The translations under genes were made by a program, and so were the position numbers. Shown here in pieces: positions 26,329 through 34,668 of a DNA stretch of 64,000 bases (position 1 is the stretch's first letter; each line of letters starts with the position of its first letter). Source of the stretch: Microbacteriaceae bacterium VKM Ac-2855 (GTDB lineage: Bacteria > Actinomycetota > Actinomycetes > Actinomycetales > Microbacteriaceae); contig JABMLG010000009.1 of assembly GCA_013204985.1 (NCBI GenBank), positions 1 to 64,000 of the forward strand, read 5' to 3'. The notes beneath the pieces were generated by a model, which made no database searches, was not told the DNA's origin, and saw only the letters and a program-made list of their open reading frames with translations.

Positions 26329-27708
26329 ATGCTCCCCGATGCCGCAGACCCCCGTGCCATCCTCGACGAGATCCCCGCCTACGATCTCGTGATCCGCGGC
26401 GAGAAGGTGCTCACCGAGCACGGCTGGCAGCCTGCCGCGATCGCCGTCGCGAACGGCGTCATCGCCGCCATCGGCGAGGTCGACGCCCCCTGGACCGCTG
26501 TCACCGCCGTCACCGTCCCCGACGGCCAGGTGGTCATCCCCGGCATCGTCGACAGCCACGTCCACGTGAACGAACCGGGCCGGACCGAGTGGGAGGGATT
26601 CGCCACCGCGACGCGCGCCGCCGCGGCCGGCGGTGTCACGACCATCATCGACATGCCGCTGAACTCGATCCCTCCCACCACCAGCGTCGCCGGGCTCGAC
26701 GCCAAGCGCGGCGCAGCGGCACCGCAGGCGAGTGTCGATGTCGGATTCTGGGGTGGCGCGATCCCGAGCAATCTGGGCACCCTTCGCGAGCTGCAGGATG
26801 CCGGAGTCTTCGGGTTCAAGTGCTTCCTCTCCCCCAGCGGCGTCGACGAATTCCCGCACCTGTCGACCGAACAGCTGTATGTCGCGGCACGTGAGATCGC
26901 CGCCTTCGACGGGCTGCTCATCGTGCACGCCGAAGACCCGGCCGAGCTCGACGCCTCCGAGAACGACGGCGGCGTCTCCTACCCGGCGTTCGTACGCTCA
27001 CGCCCGCAGCAGGCCGAGAAGGCAGCGATCGCTCACGTGATCGAGGCGGTCCGCGAGACCGGCGTGCGGGCACACATTCTGCACCTCTCCTCCGCGGACG
27101 CCCTCGCCCTCATCCGTGAGGCGAAGGCCGAGGGCCTTCCTCTCACCGCCGAGACCTGCCCGCACTACCTCACCTTCGACGAGGAGAGCATCCCCGACGG
27201 GGCGACCCAGTACAAGTGCTGCCCGCCGATCCGCGACGAGGCGAACCGCGAACTGCTCTGGGCCGCGCTTCTCGACGGCACGATCGACATCATCGCCTCC
27301 GACCACTCACCCTCGACGAAAGAACTGAAGTTCGCCCACGACGGCGACTTCGGCCTGGCGTGGGGCGGGATCTCGGGCCTCGAATTGAGCTTCCGTGCCG
27401 TGTGGACCGGCGCCAAGCAGCGCGGCATCCCCCTCGAGCAGGTGATCGCGTGGATGTCGACCGGCACGGCCGCCTTCGTCGGACTGCCGCAGAAGGGCCT
27501 GCTGCGAGCGGGCGCGGATGCGGACATCGTCGCCTTCGATCCCGACGCCGAAGTGCGGGTCAGCGTCGAGCAGCTCGCGCACAAGAACAAGGTCAGCGCC
27601 TACGACGGCTCGGTCGTGCACGGCGCGATCTCGGCGACCTGGGTCGGCGGCGTGCTCGTGCAGCCGAACGCGGCCTCGCCGATCGGCCGGTTGCTGCAGC
27701 GCCCCTGA
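26329..27708 (+). CDS. allB: Allantoinase AllB
   Basis: Opens the hydantoin ring of allantoin to give allantoate. The 459-residue cyclic amidohydrolase has the metal motif DSHVHVNEPGR (His77, His79) and the bridging lysine Lys164 in GFKCFLSPSG. Later metal ligands are visible in HAED, HILHLSS and IASDHSPS. The segment after Lys164 is characteristic of allantoinase rather than dihydropyrimidinase, whose homologue at 50922 has SFKLFMAYKG. A hairpin followed by TTATTGTTTT lies just downstream. Confidence 0.93.
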   Translation: MLPDAADPRAILDEIPAYDLVIRGEKVLTEHGWQPAAIAVANGVIAAIGEVDAPWTAVTAVTVPDGQVVIPGIVDSHVHVNEPGRTEWEGFATATRAAAAGGVTTIIDMPLNSIPPTTSVAGLDAKRGAAAPQASVDVGFWGGAIPSNLGTLRELQDAGVFGFKCFLSPSGVDEFPHLSTEQLYVAAREIAAFDGLLIVHAEDPAELDASENDGGVSYPAFVRSRPQQAEKAAIAHVIEAVRETGVRAHILHLSSADALALIREAKAEGLPLTAETCPHYLTFDEESIPDGATQYKCCPPIRDEANRELLWAALLDGTIDIIASDHSPSTKELKFAHDGDFGLAWGGISGLELSFRAVWTGAKQRGIPLEQVIAWMSTGTAAFVGLPQKGLLRAGADADIVAFDPDAEVRVSVEQLAHKNKVSAYDGSVVHGAISATWVGGVLVQPNAASPIGRLLQRP

Positions 27709-27735
27709 TCGTGCGTTCGACCGGTCGTGCAGACA

Positions 27736-27786
27736 GCGGATGCGCACGTGCGGAGCCGCATCCGCCGACGCCGCCTTATTGTTTTC
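27736..27786 (+). terminator. Rho-independent-like terminator after allB
   Basis: GCGGATGCG (27736-27744) pairs with CGCATCCGC (27757-27765) over a 12-nt loop. After 11 nt comes TTATTGTTTT, the only T-rich run after a hairpin in this window. The remainder of the 375-bp gap before uricase (27787-28083) has an AT-rich stretch near 27778-27810 that may hold the uricase promoter. It also has an SD-ATG at 27852-27861 whose frame runs open into uricase. Confidence 0.5.
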
Positions 27787-28083
27787 GGTTTATTAAGGGC
27801 AGGTAAATTCCGCCCGGGCAGCGCACCGATTTCGACCGATCGCACAACACTGAGGAAAATGCTTCAGAGATTCTGGGGCTCCGGGGGCAGAAGTCGACGC
27901 TTCGACCTGGGCATCCTGATCCCGAGGCTCAAGAGGACTGCCCGAACGCAGCCCGCACGAGGGTCTCCAACCGGCACGGCGTCCCTGATCTGCGCGTTAC
28001 AGGGGACGCACCCGTCACTCGGCAGACAGCCGCTCGACCGACTTCAACACCAGCAACCGCCTCTCGAACACCAGGAGCAAGCC

Positions 28084-29004
28084 ATGTCGATCATCCTCGG
28101 AGCCAACCAGTACGGGAAGGCCGAGAACCGCGTCGTGCGCATCTACCGGGATTCCCCCCGGCACGAGATCCACGACATCAACGTCTCGAGCGCCCTGCGC
28201 GGCGACTTCTCGGCGGCGCACCTGGTCGGCGACCAGAGCGCGATCCTGCCCACCGACACGCAGAAGCAGATCGCATATGCGTTCGCGAAGTCGAAGGGTC
28301 TGGAGAACATCGAGGACTACGGTCTAGCTCTGGCGAACCACTACATCGACGACGTCGAGCCCGTCGAGGGAGCTCGCATCGAGATCGAGGAGTTCGCCTG
28401 GGAACGCGCGATCGTCGACGGCGTCGAGCACGACCACACGTGGCTGCGCTCGGGCCAAGAGGTGCGTCTCGCCTCGATCACCGTCGAGGGAAAGGGAGAC
28501 GCGAAGAAGACCTGGGTCACCGGTGGCCTGAAAGACCTCGTGCTGCTCAAGTCGACCGGGTCGGAGTTCCACGGCTTCCTCGAGGACGAGTACACCGTTC
28601 TGGTGCCGACGACCGACCGGGTCATGGCGACTTCGCTCGTGGCGAAGTGGCGCTTCGCGCCGACCGACCAGGACTTCGGCGGCATCGACTGGCAGGCGAC
28701 CTACGACGGCATCAAGACGGCGATGGTGAAGCAGTTCGCCACCGTGCAGTCCTTGGCATTGCAGCAGACGCTCTACATGATGGGCAAGGCGGTCCTGGAG
28801 GAGTTCCCGATCATCGCCGAGATCGTGTTCTCGGCGCCGAACAAGCACCACTTCGTTTACGATCTGGCGCCGTTCGGGCTCGAGAACAACAACGAGGTCT
28901 TCCACGCCGACGACCGGCCGTACGGGCTGATCCAGGCGACCGTCACTCGCGACGACGCGCCCGACGCCGGTCCGGCGTGGCGTGCCTACACGGGGCTCGT
29001 ATGA
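28084..29004 (+). CDS. Urate oxidase (uricase)
   Basis: Cofactor-free oxidase turning urate and O2 into 5-hydroxyisourate and H2O2. The 306 residues match the family length. The catalytic Lys12 (NQYGKAENR) and Thr57-Asp58 (PTDTQKQ) are present, as are SATGSEF-type and NKHH segments near 165 and 260. The ATG at 28084 has AGGAG 7 nt upstream. An in-frame ATG at 27859 would add 75 unrelated residues and is not preferred. It overlaps guaD by 4 nt. Confidence 0.96.
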   Translation: MSIILGANQYGKAENRVVRIYRDSPRHEIHDINVSSALRGDFSAAHLVGDQSAILPTDTQKQIAYAFAKSKGLENIEDYGLALANHYIDDVEPVEGARIEIEEFAWERAIVDGVEHDHTWLRSGQEVRLASITVEGKGDAKKTWVTGGLKDLVLLKSTGSEFHGFLEDEYTVLVPTTDRVMATSLVAKWRFAPTDQDFGGIDWQATYDGIKTAMVKQFATVQSLALQQTLYMMGKAVLEEFPIIAEIVFSAPNKHHFVYDLAPFGLENNNEVFHADDRPYGLIQATVTRDDAPDAGPAWRAYTGLV

Positions 29005-30416
29005 GCCCCGTCACGGCGTCCCGGGCAGGGGTGCACCGCGGGCATGTCTTCCACATCGCGGGGTCCGGGTCCGTCTCCGAGGCCGAACAGAATCTCGTCT
29101 CGGTGCCCGATGGCGCCCTCGTCGTCGATGAAGCCGGAACCATCGTCTGGGTCGGGCCGTACGCGGCGCTGCCCGCCGACTACAGCTCGTGGCCCGTTAC
29201 GGGCGACGGCTCCGCGTACCTGATCCCGGGGTTCGTCGACACGCACATCCACTATCCGCAGACCTACTCCACGGATGCCTACGGCGGCGGCCAGCTGCTG
29301 GAATGGTTGGAGAACTGCATCTTCCCGGCGGAGGCACGGCTCGCCGACGACGACTTCGCGCGCGCTGCGGCGAAGGAGTTCACGCGGCACCGCGTGCAGG
29401 CGGGCACGACGGCGGCGATGGTCTTCGGTTCCGCCTTCCCCTGTGCGCAGGACGCACTCTTCGAAGAGACGCAGGCGGCCGGCCTGCGGCTGGTGAGCGG
29501 ACGCGGGGTGCAGACCAGCGGATCCGCGTCCGCTGCGCCTCTGTTGACGAGTGAAGCGGATGCGATCCGCCTCGTCTCGGAGGAGATCGAACGCTGGCAC
29601 GCTGTCGACACGGGCGATGCGGCGACGGCGCTGCTGCAGGTCGCGGTCGTGCCTCGGTTCTCGCTCTCGGTCACGCGGCAGACACTCGCGGCACTCGGTG
29701 AACTGTACGACGACGTCCGCGGGCGCGGCGTGTACTTCCACTCGCATCTGAACGAGAACAATCGACCGGGAAACGGTGAGATCGCCGTCGTGAAGTCGAT
29801 GTACGAGGTCGACTCGTACCTCGACACGTACGACGGCAGGTTCCTCGCCGGTTCGAAGGTCGGCGGATCGTCCCTACTCGGTCGGCGCTCCATCCTGGCC
29901 CACGCCGTGCACTGCCAAGACGCCGAACTCGCGCGGATGGCCGAGACCGGCACGTCGATCGCGCACTGCCCCACGTCGCAGCAGTTCCTCGGATCCGGGA
30001 CGATGCCGTGGAAGCGCACGGTCGCGGCCGGGGTGAACATCGCACTCGGCTCGGATATGGGTGGCGGCGACGAATGGCTGCTCTCGCGAGTGCTGAACGA
30101 CGTGTACAAGGTGCACATCTCCGAATCCGGTGACGACGGGGTGGCCGTGTCACCGGCCGAATTGCTCTTCACCGGAACTTTGGCGGGCGCTCGCGCTCTC
30201 GACATGGAGCACCGCTTCGGCAACTTCGACCTGGGCAAGGACGCGGACTTCCTGCGCATCGAGCCCGATCGCTGGGAACCGCTCGCCGCGGTGCTCTCGC
30301 GGGGCATCCGCGCCGAGGACGAGGCCATGGCCACCTCGCAGACGCTCTTCGCCCTCCTCATGGCCCTGCGCGAACCCGCCATCGCCGCCGTCCACGTGCA
30401 GGGCCGCGCCCTGTAG
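29001..30416 (+). CDS. guaD: Guanine deaminase GuaD
   Basis: Deaminates guanine to xanthine, the substrate of the dehydrogenase at 13.5-17.1 kb. The 471 residues show the zinc motif FVDTHIHYPQ (His82, His84), the substrate segment HSHLNENNRPGNGEI, HAVHCQD and the closing Asp in GSDMGGGDEW. It starts within the uricase stop (ATGA). A perfect 22-bp stem at 30424 follows the stop codon by 7 nt. Confidence 0.95.
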   Translation: MSPVTASRAGVHRGHVFHIAGSGSVSEAEQNLVSVPDGALVVDEAGTIVWVGPYAALPADYSSWPVTGDGSAYLIPGFVDTHIHYPQTYSTDAYGGGQLLEWLENCIFPAEARLADDDFARAAAKEFTRHRVQAGTTAAMVFGSAFPCAQDALFEETQAAGLRLVSGRGVQTSGSASAAPLLTSEADAIRLVSEEIERWHAVDTGDAATALLQVAVVPRFSLSVTRQTLAALGELYDDVRGRGVYFHSHLNENNRPGNGEIAVVKSMYEVDSYLDTYDGRFLAGSKVGGSSLLGRRSILAHAVHCQDAELARMAETGTSIAHCPTSQQFLGSGTMPWKRTVAAGVNIALGSDMGGGDEWLLSRVLNDVYKVHISESGDDGVAVSPAELLFTGTLAGARALDMEHRFGNFDLGKDADFLRIEPDRWEPLAAVLSRGIRAEDEAMATSQTLFALLMALREPAIAAVHVQGRAL

Positions 30417-30423
30417 GCCGTTC

Positions 30424-30472
30424 TGGGTTGCCGTTTCTTTGACGACTGCGTCGTCAAAGAAACGGCAACCCA
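30424..30472. repeat. Perfect 22-bp inverted repeat, left of the nuclease-like gene
   Basis: TGGGTTGCCGTTTCTTTGAC plus GA (30424-30445) pairs perfectly with 30451-30472 across the 5-nt loop CTGCG. It may terminate uricase-guaD. The same arm sequence recurs three times right of the next gene, at 31457, 31481 and 31512. Confidence 0.9.
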
Positions 30473-30518
30473 TCAACGCCCCTGTGGATAACTTCGGAGG
30501 CGCTCGTGCGATGTCCGC

Positions 30519-30524
30519 CACGAT
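30519..30524 (+). promoter_or_regulatory. -10-like hexamer for the nuclease-like gene
   Basis: CACGAT lies 6 nt before the ATG at 30531. GGAGG at 30496 serves only an out-of-frame ATG. Confidence 0.35.
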
Positions 30525-30530
30525 GTGGCG

Positions 30531-31457
30531 ATGACGAGCGATCTGAGCGGTGGGCGATTGACCGAGCCTTTCCGCGCATCCGAATTCCGCGACCTCGAAC
30601 TGCCCTGGCGGTCCGTGCACGGCGCCGACTATTTCCGCCCGCATCGCGGAGTGCGGACGACGTTCATCCCGGAGACGCTCCGAGAGCGCTGCGAGACGCT
30701 CGCATTGATCATGTCGCCGAAGCAGTTCTTCTCGCACACCACGTGCGCTGCTCTCTGGGGTCTCCCCTTCTGGTACCCGCACGACGATCTGCACGTCTCC
30801 GGATTGCATCCGACACGAGCCATGCGACGTCCCGGCGTCGTCGGCCACCAATCGAAGGTCACGCGGTTGAATGTCGTCGAGGTCCGCGGACTCCGGCTGG
30901 CGGATCCGCTCTCGACGTGGTGCATGCTGGCCTCGATGCTTCCCTTGGACGAGCTGATCGTCATCGCCGACGCGTTGGTTCTGAAGCCTGCGTTCGGCGA
31001 CACTCGCCCGCGTTACTACCGCGAGGATCTAGCCGAGAGAGCTGGTGTGTACCGAGGTCCTCGACACGGGGTGCTCGAAAGCGCCTGGAGACAATCTCGG
31101 ACGGGGAGCGAGTCCCCCATGGAGACACGGCTTCGTCTCCTGCTCGTCCGTGCCGGGCTACCGGAGCCGATCCTGAACCGCAACGTCAACCGGTCCGATG
31201 GGATGTTTCTCGCGCGTCCCGATCAGCACTGGCCCGAGTACCGCACCATCGCGGAGTACGACGGTGCATGGCACGAAGCGACTGCGGAGCAGCGAACTCA
31301 CGACGCAGCGAGGCTGCTGCGTATTCAGGAGGACGACTGGCAACACGTGAAGGTCGTCAAAGAAGACCTTTTCGATAGGCCGCATGAGACGGTGGCTCGC
31401 GTCGCTGCAGCGCTGATCGCTGGTGGGTGGAAGCCGCCGGTCGGCTTCCCGTTCTAG
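30531..31457 (+). CDS. AbiEi-like/PD-(D/E)XK endonuclease-domain protein
   Basis: A 308-residue cytoplasmic protein of a type multiplied in Microbacteriaceae. The N-terminal half (about 25-175) resembles AbiEi-type antitoxin folds, with ALIMSPKQFFSHTTCAALWG. The C-terminal half resembles DUF559/Vsr-like endonuclease domains: ESPMETRLRLLLVRAGLP near 193, then EYRTIAEYDGAWH near 237, with Glu and Asp placed like a PD-(D/E)XK core. No partner toxin gene is adjacent. Inverted repeats of one sequence bracket the gene on both sides. Function is unproved. Confidence 0.65.
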   Translation: MTSDLSGGRLTEPFRASEFRDLELPWRSVHGADYFRPHRGVRTTFIPETLRERCETLALIMSPKQFFSHTTCAALWGLPFWYPHDDLHVSGLHPTRAMRRPGVVGHQSKVTRLNVVEVRGLRLADPLSTWCMLASMLPLDELIVIADALVLKPAFGDTRPRYYREDLAERAGVYRGPRHGVLESAWRQSRTGSESPMETRLRLLLVRAGLPEPILNRNVNRSDGMFLARPDQHWPEYRTIAEYDGAWHEATAEQRTHDAARLLRIQEDDWQHVKVVKEDLFDRPHETVARVAAALIAGGWKPPVGFPF

Positions 31458-31531
31458 GGTTGCCATTTCTTTGACGGGGACGTCAAAGAAACGGCAACCC
31501 GAAGAGGGCGGCGTCAAAGAAACGGCAACCC
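31457..31531. repeat. Repeat arms right of the nuclease-like gene
   Basis: GGGTTGCCATTTCTTTGACG (31457-31476) pairs with CGTCAAAGAAACGGCAACCC (31481-31500) with one mismatch and a 4-nt loop. A second copy of the right arm lies at 31512-31531. The first base is also the last base of the gene's TAG stop. Confidence 0.9.
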
Positions 31532-31548
31532 GAGAGAGGACAGCGGGC

Positions 31549-33117
31549 TCAGACCAGTTGGAGGGCGAGATAGAGGTCGGCGCGATCGGCGGTGACCGAG
31601 AGGTCGCGGCCCGTGAGCTCTTCGACGCGGGCGATGCGGTAGCGGACGGTGTTGAGGTGGAGGTGCGTCTGTTCGGCGGTGCGCACCCACGAACCGCCGC
31701 AGTCGAGGAAGGCGCCGAGGGTCGACAGCAGCGCGGAGTTGTAGCGCGCGTCGTGCTCGACGAGTTTGCCGAGCACGAGCTCGACGAACACGATGCGCAG
31801 ATGGTCGGGTACCGCAGAAAGCAGCTGCACCGAACTGGTCACGTCCTCCGAGTCGTTGATCCGAACGGCCGAGTCCGCCCCCTCCGGCGCCGGCAGCAGC
31901 ATCGCGTACCGTGCGGAACGCAGCGCGCCGCCCAGCTCGCCGAGGCCCGACGCCGGGCTGGTACCCACCCGGAGCACGTCGGCGCCGAGCCCCGCCCCGG
32001 CGCGGCGCAACGCCGATGTCACAACGGCGAGCGGATCCGCCCCGGTCGGGATCGAATCGGTCGCGTCGGCGGGGATCACCGCGACCGCTCGACCGTCCCG
32101 GTCCTTGCCGACGACAGGTCTGGCCAGGTGCGCCATCGCATCCGCCAGCAGCCAGATCGCTAGCGACTGCAGATCGGGTCGGCCCTCGAACGCGGCCGCG
32201 ATCACGATCAGGCGGCCCTCGCTGCTCAAGCCGCCCTGACGCAGGTAGACGGCGGTCTCGGGCTGCTCGCTGTCGGCGTCGATCAGTTCGATCAATCGGT
32301 CGGCCATGGTGCTCCAGCCGAACGCCTCTCCGTTGCGCTGCACTCTGTAGAGCCCGGCGACAGCGGCCAGTTCGGTGGCGCTGTCGAGGATCGACGGATG
32401 CCACTCGTTCCAGTCGCCCGCCAGCACCAGGAACCAGGCGGTGGCGCGGTGCTCCTCCGCGCCCGCGATCACGAAGATCGACAGCGTCTGGCCGCGCGCA
32501 TCCGTCACCGTCACCGGTACCTGCGTCGCCCGCAGCGCAGCCGAGGTGATGAGTTCCACATCCCCCAAGCCGAGCGGCTCGACCGGGTCGACGACCAGGC
32601 GCCCCGTCGCCGTGAGGATCCAGACCGGACGCCCGAGTTCGGTCGACGTTCGCGAGATCAGGTCATCGAGCAGCTGTCCCTTGTACACCTCGGTCAACAG
32701 CTCGCGCTGGCGCACCAGCGAGGCGGTGAGCCGCGCCACGCGATCGCTGGCCATCGTGTTCGAGATGTAAGCGGTGATCGAGGCGAACGAGACATCGGCC
32801 GGCACGGCGAACAGTGACAAGCCGTGCGCCCGGCAGGCTTCGAGCACATCGTCCGGAACATAACCGTAGAGTCCTTCGCCGGCCAGCAACGCGACGGCGC
32901 CGGACTCCGCGATCGCGGCGACGAACGCCTCGCTGTCCTTCGCCGTCCGGCGCCACATCAGGCCGGTCATCACGAGCTGTCCGCGGGTGAGGTAGCGACG
33001 CGGGTCGAGCAGATCGGTCGTGTAGGTCCAGTTCACGAGTTGCGCGAGGGTGCCCGGCGCCGTGTACAGCGAGCGGATGCGCAGCTGCGGCGCATCGAAG
33101 ACGTCCTGCAATTGCAC
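31549..33117 (-). CDS. pucR: PucR-family transcriptional regulator
   Basis: In Bacillus subtilis PucR activates purine degradation genes in response to ureide intermediates. The 522 residues have an N-terminal PucR domain (about 1-120), a middle sensor region, and the family C-terminal helix-turn-helix (about 465-522) with CGGSWVRTAEQTHLHLNTVR then YRIARVEELTG. It starts 1 nt after the HIU hydrolase stop, so it belongs to the uraD-pucM-pucR operon. It is one of two candidate regulators of the purine block, with the RpiR protein at 35079. Confidence 0.88.
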   Translation of the reverse strand: MQLQDVFDAPQLRIRSLYTAPGTLAQLVNWTYTTDLLDPRRYLTRGQLVMTGLMWRRTAKDSEAFVAAIAESGAVALLAGEGLYGYVPDDVLEACRAHGLSLFAVPADVSFASITAYISNTMASDRVARLTASLVRQRELLTEVYKGQLLDDLISRTSTELGRPVWILTATGRLVVDPVEPLGLGDVELITSAALRATQVPVTVTDARGQTLSIFVIAGAEEHRATAWFLVLAGDWNEWHPSILDSATELAAVAGLYRVQRNGEAFGWSTMADRLIELIDADSEQPETAVYLRQGGLSSEGRLIVIAAAFEGRPDLQSLAIWLLADAMAHLARPVVGKDRDGRAVAVIPADATDSIPTGADPLAVVTSALRRAGAGLGADVLRVGTSPASGLGELGGALRSARYAMLLPAPEGADSAVRINDSEDVTSSVQLLSAVPDHLRIVFVELVLGKLVEHDARYNSALLSTLGAFLDCGGSWVRTAEQTHLHLNTVRYRIARVEELTGRDLSVTADRADLYLALQLV

Positions 33118-33118
33118 G

Positions 33119-33466
33119 TCAGCTCCCGCGATACGTCGAGTACGCGAACGGGCTCAGCAGCAGCGGAATGTGGTAGTGCGCGCGCTCATCCGCCAGCTCG
33201 AAACTGATCGAGACCTCGGGGTAGAAACCCGTCTGCGCGGTCGCCGAGAAGTACGCCTCCGTGTCGAACACCACCCGGTAGATGCCGGCCTCCAGCGCCT
33301 CGGGGCCGAAGTCGCCGACGCGGCCGTCGGCGTCCGTCACGGCCGTCGCGAGGACCTCCCACCCTGCCCCGAGCTTGGCGGACAGCTCGACCGGGACCCC
33401 GGCCGCCGGCCGACCTGAGACCGCGTCGAGGACATGCGTGGTGACGTGGCTGCGGTGCGGGCTCAT
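33119..33466 (-). CDS. pucM: 5-Hydroxyisourate hydrolase
   Basis: Transthyretin-related protein that hydrolyses 5-hydroxyisourate to OHCU. Its 115 residues contain the signature residues His11 (THVLDAVSGRPA), Arg49 (TDADGRVGD), His97 and His99 (AHYHIPLLLSP), and the terminal YRGS, which separates the enzyme from transthyretin. It overlaps uraD by 4 nt. Confidence 0.96.
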   Translation of the reverse strand: MSPHRSHVTTHVLDAVSGRPAAGVPVELSAKLGAGWEVLATAVTDADGRVGDFGPEALEAGIYRVVFDTEAYFSATAQTGFYPEVSISFELADERAHYHIPLLLSPFAYSTYRGS

Positions 33467-34008
33467 TCGGTCTTCTCCTCGGTGGGCCGGGCAGCGGATG
33501 CGTCGTCGAAGGCCGGCGCGAACAGGCTGCGGATGCGTAACAGTGCGATCTCGCGCAGCTCGGAGCCGACCACGAACGACTCCGTCTCGTCGTCGAGTTC
33601 GAGCCGGCGGTGCAGCTCCGCCAGGATCTCGGCACGCGAACGGCCGGCAGCGCGGATGAGGAAGACGCGGCCGAAGCGCTGCTCGTAGGCACGGTTGCCG
33701 TCGAGCAGGGCGGCGGCGAGCATCTCGTCGCTCGACTGGCTGCTGGCCTGCTCGGAGGCGGAGAAGGCGGAGGATCGCCCAGCACCGGCGTGCTTCTCGC
33801 CGATACGCGGATGATCGGCGAGAGCTTCGTCGACCTCGGCGGGCGACAGCGGGGACGCCGCGGATCGTGCGACATCGATCAGCGCGTCGAGGGAGGAGTA
33901 AGGGGCGCGTCGGGTTACGTCGTCGACCCAGCGTGGCACGGCGAGGCAAGCGAGCAGGCCGGTGCGGAGCTCGGCGTCGGTGGGGTGCGTCATGGGGTGT
34001 CGGGCCAT
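33463..34008 (-). CDS. uraD: OHCU decarboxylase
   Basis: Converts OHCU to (S)-allantoin. The catalytic segment is DHPRIGEKHAG (His66), followed by SASEQASSQSSDEMLAAALLDGN. A GNRAYEQRFGRVFLIRAAGRS block closes the core. The ATG at 34008 gives 181 residues. An ATG at 33993 would give 176 and is equally plausible, since neither has a good SD. It opens the uraD-pucM-pucR operon, divergent from mocA. Confidence 0.93.
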   Translation of the reverse strand: MARHPMTHPTDAELRTGLLACLAVPRWVDDVTRRAPYSSLDALIDVARSAASPLSPAEVDEALADHPRIGEKHAGAGRSSAFSASEQASSQSSDEMLAAALLDGNRAYEQRFGRVFLIRAAGRSRAEILAELHRRLELDDETESFVVGSELREIALLRIRSLFAPAFDDASAARPTEEKTE

Positions 34009-34087
34009 TCTCTTCGTCGGGGTCTCGGGTGGTGACACGGATCGGCTGGATGCGACGGGATCGGGCCCGCGCACCTCAGCGACTTCG

Positions 34088-34093
34088 TACGAT
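34088..34093 (+). promoter_or_regulatory. -10 hexamer for mocA-like gene
   Basis: TACGAT is 6 nt before the ATG at 34100 in the 91-bp gap shared with uraD. Confidence 0.45.
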
Positions 34094-34099
34094 GGGGCG

Positions 34100-34651
34100 A
34101 TGACCGTGATCGGACTCGTGCTCGCTGCCGGCGCCGGTCGGCGCGCGGGGGGTCCGAAGGCGCTCCGTCGCGCCGAGGACGGCACGCCCTGGCTCGTTCT
34201 CGCAGTCGAGCGGATGCGCGGTGCGGGGTGCGCCGACGTGGTGGTGCTGCTCGGGGCCGGGGCCGACGAGGCGAGCGCGCTGGTGCCGGCCAGCGCTCAG
34301 GTCGTGGTGGTGACGGACTGGACCACGGGAGCATCCGCCGCGCTGCGGGCGGGCATCGATGCCGCGGGCGCGCGCGAGGCAGAGGCCGTGCTGGTGACCC
34401 TGGTCGACCTGCCGACGGCGACGATCCCGGCGGCGCGGCGCGTGCTGGCGGATGCGAAAGGACCCACCGACCTCGCGCAGGCGACTCACGGGGGTCGCCC
34501 CGGGCATCCGGTGTTGATCGGCCGAGCGCACTGGGCCGCGCTGACGGCAGAGCTGACCGGAGACACCGGCGCGCGCGACTACCTGCGCGCTCACGGGGCG
34601 CGTCTCATCGAATGCGGCGACCTCGAATCCGGCGACGACGTCGACCGCTGA
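34100..34651 (+). CDS. mocA: MocA-like molybdenum cofactor cytidylyltransferase
   Basis: An NTP transferase that would attach CMP to Moco, giving the dinucleotide form used by many xanthine dehydrogenase-family enzymes. The 183 residues show LVLAAGAGRRAGGPKAL at 6-22, LVTLVDLPT near 98 and HGGRPGHPVLIGRAHW near 135. A GTP-specific (MobA-type) function is less likely because the metal hydroxylase context predicts the cytidine cofactor. It is the only plus-strand gene between 31.5 and 41.3 kb. Confidence 0.85.
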   Translation: MTVIGLVLAAGAGRRAGGPKALRRAEDGTPWLVLAVERMRGAGCADVVVLLGAGADEASALVPASAQVVVVTDWTTGASAALRAGIDAAGAREAEAVLVTLVDLPTATIPAARRVLADAKGPTDLAQATHGGRPGHPVLIGRAHWAALTAELTGDTGARDYLRAHGARLIECGDLESGDDVDR

Positions 34652-34668
34652 CGCGCGGGCGAGCGCGC

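Noticed and set aside
27709-28083. Purine or Moco riboswitch upstream of uricase or the moa genes
   Set aside because: I could not find conserved aptamer cores or paired elements matching those classes in the uricase leader, 10584-10690 or 13317-13506.
33467-33949. Extended N-terminus for the HIU hydrolase
   Set aside because: The extra residues overlap uraD in another frame. The transthyretin-like fold begins right after the ATG at 33466.
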